Source: Chloroflexia bacterium (GTDB lineage: Bacteria; Chloroflexota; Chloroflexia; Thermomicrobiales; JALYUS01). Taken from it: a stretch of 5,544 nucleotides of DNA. The position numbers and the translations under genes were made by a program. The notes below the pieces were generated by a model that was not told the DNA's origin, ran no database searches, and saw only the letters and a program-made list of their open reading frames with translations. The DNA is taken from assembly GCA_025924435.1 (NCBI GenBank), contig JAICIL010000298.1, forward strand, positions 1 to 5,544, written 5' to 3'. Below are positions 1 to 4,962 of the stretch, piece after piece; position 1 is the first letter of the stretch, and every line of letters begins with the position of its first letter.

Positions 1-1842
1 GATGAACTCACGACCGCGATTGTCGGTGGCCGCGTCCAGCGCGTCGGCCTCACGGACGAACGCACCCTCGTCCTGGAAATCTTCGCGCGCGGCACGCGCC
101 ATCAACTGCTCATCAGCGATCACCCGCAGGCCGCCCGCGTCCATCTCGTCGCGGAGCGCCTGACCGCCGACGCGGCGCGCGTCACGCCGTTCCTGCTCCT
201 CGCCCGCAAATACGTCCGCGGCGGGCGCATCGTAGGGCTCGGGCAGCCCGCCTTCGAGCGGACCCTAGCGCTGAGTATCGTCAAGGCGCATCCGCCCGTC
301 AAGGAGCGCGACGAGCCGCCGGACGACGAGACGGAGGAGGAGGACGCCAACGAACCCGGCGCCCTGCCGCCCGGCTGGACGCTCGATGAAGTGACGCTCG
401 TCGTCGAGATCATGGGCCGCCGCTCGAACACCATCCTCGTCGGCGCGGACGGCGTGATCCTGGATGCGCTGAAGCGCGTCCCGCCCGCGACGAGCCGCGT
501 CCGCCCGATCCTGCCGCATCTGCGATACGCGCCGCCGCCGCCGCAGGAGAAGGCCGATCCGTCCGCGATCACCGCCGCGCAACTGCGGCATCGCTGCCTG
601 CTGGCGGGCGAAACGACGACGCTCGCCGCCGCGCTCGTCGGGTCGCTCGGCGGCATCAGCCCGCAAGTGGCGCGCGAACTCGCCTTCCGCGCCACCGGCT
701 CCGCGGACGCTCCCGCCACCGCGGGCGATCCCGACCGGCTGATCGCCGCGCTGCGGGATGTGCTCGGCCCGATGCGGGACGGTGAATGGCGGCCGGTCTT
801 GTACGTGCGCGATGGCACGCCCGTCGCCTTCTCGCCGTTCCCGCTCGCATCTATCGCCGCGACCCCGGAGACGACCGCCGAGGCGGACCCATCCATTTCC
901 GCGATCATCGCGCGGTTTTTCGCCGAGACGGACCGCGCGACCGCCCACGGCGAGCGGCGCGACCGCCTCCTGCACGCGATCGGCGACGCGACGGCGCGGA
1001 TTGAGACCCGCCTGGCCGCCCTGCGGGGCGAACTGAAGCGCGCGGAGGACGCGGAGCTGAATCGGCGCAAGGGCGAGGCGATCTACGCCAATACATACGC
1101 GATCGCGCCCCGGCAGACGGAATTGCGGACGGACGACGGCCTGACCATCGCGCTCGACGCCGCGCTCTCGCCGTCCGAGAACGCCCAGCACTATTTCGAG
1201 CGATACCGCAAGGCGCAGCGCGCGACGGAGGGGCTGCCGGAGCGGGTCGTGCAAGCGGAGACCGAGCGCTCCTACCTCGGCCAGATGGCGGCGCTCGTGG
1301 AGACGGCGACCGCCTTCGACGATCTCGTCACGCTCGAACGGGAGTGGCACGACTACACGGGGGCACGCGCGCCGGCGCCGGCGAAGCCGCAGCGAGGCCG
1401 CCCGAAGCCGCCCGCCGTGCGCCGCCCGCGTGCCTACACGACCCCGGCGGGCCATCGCCTGCTGGTTGGACGGAGCGGGCCGCAGAACGAGCAGGTCACC
1501 TTCGCGCTCTCGCATCCGGATGACACCTGGCTCCATGCGCGGGGTGTCGGTGGCGCGCATGTCATCGTCCAGTGGAGCGCGGAGCACGTGCCGAACGCGG
1601 CGGACGACGCGCGGGTGCTGGAGATGGCGGCGCGGCTGGCGGCCTATTACAGCAGCGCGCGGGCTGCGGGCCATGTCGAGGTGGATTTCGCGCCGCGTCG
1701 CCAGGTGCGCAAGATCGCGGGCGCGGGGCCGGGCATGGTCACCTACCGGGGCGAGCGCACGCTGCGCGTCGAACCCGTCAGCCTCGACCGCCTCGTGGAG
1801 CAGGGATTGCTCCGCGCGCCGGGCGGTCGCGGGGGTGAATAA
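1..1842 (+). CDS. rqcH: RqcH / Rqc2-NEMF homologue (NFACT family), 5'-truncated by window edge
   Basis: The gene is open from base 1 and ends at TAA 1840-1842, giving 613 visible residues. Visible order: NFACT-N domain (residues about 1-185; hallmark IMGRRSN at 137-143, then ILVGADGVILDALKRV), a helix-hairpin-helix stretch (about 190-232, LVGSLGGISPQVARELA), a middle domain with predicted coiled coils (about 310-450, including RRKGEAIYANTYAI and SPSENAQHYFERYRKAQ), a Pro/Arg-rich linker (about 455-475), and an NFACT-R/DUF814 domain (about 478-592, DDTWLHARGVGGAHVI). Family knowledge: RqcH binds stalled 50S subunits carrying peptidyl-tRNA, recruits tRNA-Ala and adds C-terminal alanine tails that mark nascent chains for degradation. 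The conserved Asp-Arg pair of the N domain (D97/R98 in Bacillus subtilis) aligns with E86-R87 here, implying about 11 residues lie upstream. The eukaryotic C-terminal NFACT-C domain is absent, as in other bacteria. Older databases call such proteins fibronectin-binding protein A; that name should not be carried over. The family call is firm. Confidence 0.95.
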   Translation, partial: DELTTAIVGGRVQRVGLTDERTLVLEIFARGTRHQLLISDHPQAARVHLVAERLTADAARVTPFLLLARKYVRGGRIVGLGQPAFERTLALSIVKAHPPVKERDEPPDDETEEEDANEPGALPPGWTLDEVTLVVEIMGRRSNTILVGADGVILDALKRVPPATSRVRPILPHLRYAPPPPQEKADPSAITAAQLRHRCLLAGETTTLAAALVGSLGGISPQVARELAFRATGSADAPATAGDPDRLIAALRDVLGPMRDGEWRPVLYVRDGTPVAFSPFPLASIAATPETTAEADPSISAIIARFFAETDRATAHGERRDRLLHAIGDATARIETRLAALRGELKRAEDAELNRRKGEAIYANTYAIAPRQTELRTDDGLTIALDAALSPSENAQHYFERYRKAQRATEGLPERVVQAETERSYLGQMAALVETATAFDDLVTLEREWHDYTGARAPAPAKPQRGRPKPPAVRRPRAYTTPAGHRLLVGRSGPQNEQVTFALSHPDDTWLHARGVGGAHVIVQWSAEHVPNAADDARVLEMAARLAAYYSSARAAGHVEVDFAPRRQVRKIAGAGPGMVTYRGERTLRVEPVSLDRLVEQGLLRAPGGRGGE

Positions 1843-1854
1843 ACGCCCCGCGCG

Positions 1855-1873
1855 TGGTATGGTTTTCGCGAAA
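1855..1873 (+). promoter_or_regulatory. Candidate extended -10 element with adjacent palindrome
   Basis: TGGTATGGT at 1855-1863 resembles an extended -10 (TGnTATAAT with two mismatches). It is followed directly by the perfect 10-bp palindrome TTTCGCGAAA at 1864-1873, where transcription would begin. No good -35 box is present at the expected distance (GTGAAT at 1835-1840). If real, it would drive the zinc-ribbon gene with a leader of roughly 80 bases, and the palindrome could be an operator. This is sequence resemblance only. Confidence 0.25.
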
Positions 1874-1897
1874 GAGCCGCTCGATCACGGTCACAGC

Positions 1898-1926
1898 ACG
1901 CGGGCGCCATCGGGTTGCCCCCGCGT
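1898..1926 (+). other. GC-rich hairpin between rqcH and the zinc-ribbon gene
   Basis: ACGCGGG at 1898-1904 pairs with CCCGCGT at 1920-1926: a 7-bp perfect stem with a 15-base loop. Alternatively, GGGC 1902-1905 can pair with GCCC 1917-1920, with a two-base bulge. No T-run follows, so it is not a standard intrinsic terminator. It could be a weak rqcH terminator, leader structure for the next gene, or chance in GC-rich DNA. Confidence 0.25.
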
Positions 1927-1940
1927 CGTTGAATGCAGCC

Positions 1941-1944
1941 GAGG
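1941..1944 (+). promoter_or_regulatory. Ribosome binding site that decides the zinc-ribbon protein start
   Basis: GAGG at 1941-1944 stands six bases before ATG 1951. The upstream in-frame ATG at 1933 has no purine-rich site before it (CGTCGTTGA), so 1951 is the preferred start. Confidence 0.5.
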
Positions 1945-1950
1945 CGCGTC

Positions 1951-2337
1951 ATGCCGATCATCCTCGCCACCAAAATCACGCTGCTGGACATTTTCATCGC
2001 CACGATGGTGCTGAAGGTGCTCTTCTTCATCTTCATCGTCTACGTGAGCCGCCTCATCAAGCGCGAGGACGACCTGCGCGACGCGGCCGCCGCGCCCTCA
2101 CTCCTCCGCGCGCAGCCGCCGACGGAGCGCGTTCCGGTCGTCGCCTGCCCCTTCTGCGGCTGCGAGTGCGCGGCGTCGGTGCATAAGGAGATCGTCGCGG
2201 AGACGACGATCTACGAGTTGATCTGCTGGGAGTGCCACGCCGCGCTCCCCGAAACCGCCCTCGTCGCGCTCATCGAGCCGACCGAATGGCTCAAGCGATC
2301 CGTCGGCAGCGGGCAGCAGGCGGCGGGCGACGGGTAG
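1951..2337 (+). CDS. Small membrane-anchored zinc-ribbon-like protein, function unknown
   Basis: 128 residues from ATG 1951; a start at ATG 1933 would add six residues (MQPRRV) but lacks a ribosome binding site. I do not recognise a named family. Seen directly: a strongly hydrophobic stretch at residues about 9-32 followed by the basic turn SRLIKRED, fitting one membrane helix with the C-terminal part in the cytoplasm (positive-inside rule). An Ala/Pro-rich linker follows (about 42-60). Then CPFCGCEC (C66, C69, C71, C73) and CWECH (C92, C95, H97) form two CxxC knuckles about 22 residues apart, the pattern of a zinc ribbon. The tail GSGQQAAGDG is low-complexity and lies in a degenerate DNA repeat, so the original C-terminus may have been nearer residue 118. 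It lies 108 bp after rqcH on the same strand. A membrane-tethered metal-binding or scaffold protein is a reasonable inference; substrate and partner are unknown. Confidence 0.75.
   Translation: MPIILATKITLLDIFIATMVLKVLFFIFIVYVSRLIKREDDLRDAAAAPSLLRAQPPTERVPVVACPFCGCECAASVHKEIVAETTIYELICWECHAALPETALVALIEPTEWLKRSVGSGQQAAGDG
2304..2337. repeat. Degenerate 7-bp tandem repeat at the end of the zinc-ribbon gene
   Basis: The DNA reads as one 6-mer and four imperfect 7-mers: CGGCAG, CGGGCAG, CAGGCGG, CGGGCGA, CGGGTAG. The last unit supplies the TAG stop. It resembles the short GGGCAG-type tandem repeats often scattered between genes in large bacterial genomes, and here it runs into the coding sequence. 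The repeat reading is visible; the dispersed-family assignment is from memory. Confidence 0.45.
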
Positions 2338-2523
2338 GAGATGGAATTCCGCGATGCTTCGTACGGGCGGTGCGAGGAGGGATCTGCCCGCTCACACCGC
2401 CTGCCCGATGACGACCGCGCGAACGGACCCACACCGACCACCCCCACTATCCCAGCGGCAGCGACACCCACCGCCGCTCGCGGAGGGACTCATCAGTCGC
2501 GTTCCAGGTGTTCGGTCGGAACC
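2338..2523. other. Convergent intergenic gap with weak hairpins only
   Basis: This 186-bp stretch separates two convergent genes. It has two weak inverted repeats: GGCGGTG 2366-2372 with CACCGCC 2395-2401 (22-base loop), and AGCGGC 2454-2459 with GCCGCT 2473-2478 (13-base loop). Neither has a T-run, so neither is a clear terminator, although convergent transcription would predict termination here. I see no gene: the open frame starting at ATG 2341 has its only purine-rich sequence directly abutting the ATG and runs antisense into the next gene. Confidence 0.35.
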
Positions 2524-3573
2524 TTACCGGATACTGGCCGCCACGCGGCTCCCTGCGCGCATCTGTTGCGCGAGATGCGACACTGCGGCATAGACGGGGG
2601 TGATTGTGTCGGCTTCTTTTCGCCATGCATTCGTCTCGAAGTCCTCATAGAGCGTGACATGTTCGGGTAAGGGCGGGCCGCGAAAGACGCGGTTGCCGAT
2701 CACCCACCAGTTATTCACCGCGATCGGCAGATCGCCCACGGGCATCCGTCCGTAGCGCAGCGTTTCATCCCGGATCACGTCGTCCGGATAGAAGCGCGCC
2801 CGGTTCTGATTCAAGCCCGCTTCTGTGATGTAGATCGGCAGGCTTCCCAGGACATTCCGGGTTTGCTGGTAAATTCTCCGCACTCTCTCAAGGGGATCCT
2901 GCCCCTCGTAGAAATAATTATGGATACAGACGCCGAGCGATTCCCGGATCACATCGGGCGGGATCAATACCTTGATCGCTCTGACCAATGTGTCCAAATA
3001 CGCGAACTCTGTCGGTGAGCCGGGACCCATCGGCGGGATCAGTATCTTCCCGCCGCGATCCCGCGTCGCGCTCACGACGGGGAGGAAGACCTCGCGCACG
3101 AATCGTTCGGGCGAAAGGTTGACTCCCCCGAACTTCTCTTGGTCTATCTCATTACCCACCTGGAAGAGCGGTGCCTGGAGTCCTTCGTGGATCGCGAGTT
3201 GTCTCTCCACAACACGGGCGATCTCGTCGAAATTGTCGAAGTGCAAGCGCGTGACGACAAGCAGCCTCCCCTCCGCCGCTTTCCCCACGTATTCTTCGGT
3301 CGGGAGGATGACGGTGACACTCGTTGCCGCCAGATTCCGCATGTCGTCTATTTGCAGGTCTATCCTCCGGCCGCCGCCGCGATCCGGCGCCGCGTGGAAG
3401 CCGTGGACGTGGAACACTGTCCCGGCATCGCCAATCCTCACCGGCGCTCCCTGCCGGGCATTCCCGATACCCGCATGGCCGAAAAATGTCGCCGCACTCG
3501 CCAGGGAGCCTGAGACGAACTCGCGGCGCGTTAATCGGCGGTCGAGTCCGCGAAGTTCTCTCACCCCATCCAC
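2524..3573 (-). CDS. Tat-exported clan GH-A-like glycoside hydrolase (family unassigned)
   Basis: 349 residues from GTG 3573-3571, ending at TAA (2526-2524). The frame stays open upstream to an ATG at 3696, but that start lies inside the neighbouring gene; the GTG has GGGGAG nine bases upstream and puts the Tat motif at a normal place. Residues 15-19 read TRREF, a twin-arginine motif, followed by a mildly hydrophobic segment to about residue 36 and a possible cleavage after GNA (about 37-39). The mature part looks like a (beta/alpha)8 glycosidase: QVGNEID carries a candidate acid/base Glu at 142 after Asn 141, HNYF at 218-221 is the usual aromatic/His segment, and YITEAG carries a candidate nucleophile Glu at 251. 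The NE...TE spacing of about 110 residues fits clan GH-A (GH5/GH39-type retaining enzymes). Substrate is unknown; a polysaccharide or glycoside outside the membrane is inferred. The DNA is less GC-rich than its neighbours. It starts 68 bp after the reductase gene on the same strand, so co-transcription is possible. Confidence 0.75.
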   Translation of the reverse strand: MDGVRELRGLDRRLTRREFVSGSLASAATFFGHAGIGNARQGAPVRIGDAGTVFHVHGFHAAPDRGGGRRIDLQIDDMRNLAATSVTVILPTEEYVGKAAEGRLLVVTRLHFDNFDEIARVVERQLAIHEGLQAPLFQVGNEIDQEKFGGVNLSPERFVREVFLPVVSATRDRGGKILIPPMGPGSPTEFAYLDTLVRAIKVLIPPDVIRESLGVCIHNYFYEGQDPLERVRRIYQQTRNVLGSLPIYITEAGLNQNRARFYPDDVIRDETLRYGRMPVGDLPIAVNNWWVIGNRVFRGPPLPEHVTLYEDFETNAWRKEADTITPVYAAVSHLAQQMRAGSRVAASIR

Positions 3574-3582
3574 GCCGATCAA

Positions 3583-3588
3583 CTCCCC
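3583..3588 (-). promoter_or_regulatory. Ribosome binding site supporting GTG start of the glycosidase-like gene
   Basis: On the minus strand GGGGAG lies nine bases before GTG 3573. The alternatives are weaker: TTG 3582 directly abuts this purine run, GTG 3564 has only a poor GGATGGG match, and ATG 3696 lies within the upstream gene. Confidence 0.4.
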
Positions 3589-3627
3589 GCATTGGCGTTC
3601 GCCCCGTTCGTGGTCTGCTTTAATGAC

Positions 3628-3640
3628 GCGATGTGATCGC
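3628..3640. promoter_or_regulatory. Short operator-like inverted repeat before the glycosidase-like gene
   Basis: GCGAT-GTG-ATCGC is a perfect 5-bp inverted repeat with a 3-base centre. It sits in the 68-bp gap just after the reductase stop codon (TAG 3644-3642). It could be a regulator half-site pair or a small hairpin; at this length and GC content chance is also likely. Confidence 0.2.
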
Positions 3641-3641
3641 C

Positions 3642-4694
3642 CTATGTTCCGGCGCTGAGACCGCCCCGCGTCGCGATTTCTTGCAGGTTGCTCCATTCCA
3701 TGCCGCGTTTGCCGTCCTCGATCTCGTGGATGACGGCGAGGACGGCGGCGTTGACGGGCGTTGGGATGCCCTGCGCACGGCCCGTCTCGACGATCACGGC
3801 GGTCTGCATGTCCACCTCGGTCTTGCGCTTCTTGACGGCCAGGTCGCGCCAGATGCCCATGTGCTGCTTGGGGGAGGCGCGCATCGCGTCCGCCATCGCC
3901 ATCAGCGCGCCCTCGCCGCGGGCCCTCGCGTCGTCGCCCGGCGCGAAGAGGTTGGGGTTGAACTCGCCGATATTTTCCAACTGATCCGCCTGCGATTTCG
4001 CGACGCGGTACGCCTCGGCGGAGGCCTCGTAGCAGACGCGGCGACCGAGCGGGTCGTCCATCACCTGGGGCACGGGGGCGTCCACGGCGGAGCAGGCGAA
4101 GGCCATCGCGCCGTAGACGAGTTTGCCCCAGAGGAAGCCCCAGATGTTCGTCGTCACCTGTGCGGGCATGACGTGGGAGAGGGTTTCCCGCAACGCCTCC
4201 GCGCGCGGCGTGACGCGGCCATCGAGTTCGCCGACGAAGATCGTCTGCTCCGCGCCGAGCCGGATCAGGCCCGGCTCCATCAGGTCCGCGCCGAAGTGGA
4301 CGAACGCGCCGACCGTCCGCCCTTCCCCGACATGCCGGGCGATCACGACTTCGTTGAGGCCGTTCTGTAAGGAGAGGACGTAGCCATCCGGCGCGAGCAG
4401 CGGGCCGATCTGCTCCATCGCCCCGTCCGTGAAGTGCCCCTTAACGCAGAGGAAGGTGACGCCGAGCGGGCCGCGCAGGTCGTCGCCGTGGATGGCGTGC
4501 GGGCGGAAGACACGGTCGCCCCGGATGCCGATAATCCGCAACCCGCGCTCGTTGATCGCCGCCACATGCGCGGCGTCGCGGTCCACGAGCGTCACGTCAT
4601 ACCCGGCGTCGGCGAGGAACGCTCCGACCGTCCCGCCAATCGCCCCCGCCCCGACAATCGTGATCGGCACGCCGTGCAAGTCGTTCGTGGGCAT
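3642..4694 (-). CDS. Ketopantoate-reductase-family (PanE/ApbA-like) oxidoreductase, probably not true PanE
   Basis: 350 residues from ATG 4694, chosen for the strong upstream AGAGGAGG; the in-frame ATG at 4826 would add 44 residues translated from repeat DNA. An N-terminal Rossmann fold shows VGAGAIGG at 14-21, LVDRD ending strand beta2 (D38), CVKGH with K85, and LQNGLNE (N111). The C-terminal 6-phosphogluconate-dehydrogenase-like helical domain shows GFLWGKLVYGAM with the expected catalytic Lys 191, and KRKTEVD with Glu 293 matching E. coli E256, then GIPTPVN at 309-315. Family knowledge: PanE reduces 2-dehydropantoate to pantoate with NADPH, using K176 and E256, with N180 and N184 contacting substrate. 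By motif alignment those Asn positions are Gly 195 and Phe 199 here, which argues for another 2-oxo acid substrate. Asp 38 where NADPH enzymes usually have a basic or neutral residue suggests NAD(H) preference. A slightly long family member, likely cytosolic, divergent from the aminotransferase gene. Confidence 0.85.
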   Translation of the reverse strand: MPTNDLHGVPITIVGAGAIGGTVGAFLADAGYDVTLVDRDAAHVAAINERGLRIIGIRGDRVFRPHAIHGDDLRGPLGVTFLCVKGHFTDGAMEQIGPLLAPDGYVLSLQNGLNEVVIARHVGEGRTVGAFVHFGADLMEPGLIRLGAEQTIFVGELDGRVTPRAEALRETLSHVMPAQVTTNIWGFLWGKLVYGAMAFACSAVDAPVPQVMDDPLGRRVCYEASAEAYRVAKSQADQLENIGEFNPNLFAPGDDARARGEGALMAMADAMRASPKQHMGIWRDLAVKKRKTEVDMQTAVIVETGRAQGIPTPVNAAVLAVIHEIEDGKRGMEWSNLQEIATRGGLSAGT

Positions 4695-4699
4695 TGTCG

Positions 4700-4707
4700 C
4701 CTCCTCT
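4700..4707 (-). promoter_or_regulatory. Strong Shine-Dalgarno site of the PanE-like gene
   Basis: On the minus strand AGAGGAGG is followed by five bases (CGACA) and then ATG 4694. This nearly ideal site fixes the start and rules out the 44-residue upstream extension through the inverted repeat. Confidence 0.8.
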
Positions 4708-4748
4708 TGTATCTTCACACCACATTGGTACATGCATGATCGAAAGAA

Positions 4749-4873
4749 CCTAACCCCCGGCCCCTTCCCGCGAGGAAGGGGTGACTCATCGCAATGCCGT
4801 GCTCTATCGTCGTAATGCCTTGGCATATCGGAGGCTCACTCCCCTTCCTCGCGGGAAGGGGCCGGGGGTTAGG
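4749..4873. repeat. 125-bp element with perfect 33-bp terminal inverted repeats, each with an internal hairpin
   Basis: The left arm (4749-4781, starting CCTAACCCCCGGCCCC) and right arm (4841-4873, ending GGCCGGGGGTTAGG) are exact reverse complements over 33 bases. Each arm also folds on itself: CCCCTTCC 4761-4768 with GGAAGGGG 4774-4781, and CCCCTTCC 4841-4848 with GGAAGGGG 4854-4861, both with 5-base loops. The 59-bp centre (4782-4840) holds a further 12-bp palindrome, ATGCCTTGGCAT, at 4815-4826. The arms encode the TPGPFPRGRG / PLPRGKGPGV peptides often seen in mistranslated intergenic repeats of GC-rich bacteria, so this is probably a pair of dispersed palindromic units or a small non-autonomous mobile element. 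No target-site duplication is obvious. It fills much of the divergent promoter region. Confidence 0.85.
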
Positions 4874-4910
4874 CCATCCCCGCTATCGTATCGCAGAACA
4901 TCCCGCCGCG

Positions 4911-4918
4911 TGTATCAT
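4911..4918 (+). promoter_or_regulatory. Weak candidate -10 region of the aminotransferase gene
   Basis: TGTATCAT at 4911-4918 contains TATCAT, similar to a -10 hexamer, 45 bases before the aminotransferase ATG. No convincing -35 is seen 17 bp upstream. It lies outside the inverted repeat, between its right end and the gene. Confidence 0.2.
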
Positions 4919-4962
4919 CATCACGACATTAACTCGATGGGAGCGATAAAGGAGCAGCCGCC

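Noticed and set aside
265..1674. Long minus-strand open frame of 469 residues opposite rqcH
   Set aside because: Arg/Ala-rich shadow of a GC-rich gene; no domain recognisable, while the plus strand has clear NFACT motifs.
391..1842. GTG 391 as the start of the first gene
   Set aside because: The same frame is open back to base 1 and encodes the first two thirds of the NFACT-N domain, so the true start is upstream of the window.
2341..2670. Plus-strand open frame of 109 residues after the zinc-ribbon gene
   Set aside because: The purine-rich GTAGGAG directly abuts the ATG with no spacing, composition is low-complexity, and half of it is antisense to the glycosidase-like gene.
3633..4370. Plus-strand open frame of 245 residues opposite the PanE-like gene
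   Set aside because: His/Arg-rich antisense shadow; the opposite strand has a strong ribosome site and Rossmann motifs.
4731..4738. CATGCATG palindrome upstream of the PanE-like gene as an operator
   Set aside because: Only 8 bp with no extension on either side; too short to support a claim.
4695..4826. 44-residue N-terminal extension of the PanE-like protein
   Set aside because: It would translate part of the inverted repeat, lacks a ribosome site, and the Rossmann fold begins normally just after ATG 4694.
4749..4873. CRISPR array or rho-independent terminator pair
   Set aside because: There are only two arms, in inverted rather than direct orientation, with no T-runs, and the location is upstream of both flanking genes rather than at a gene end.
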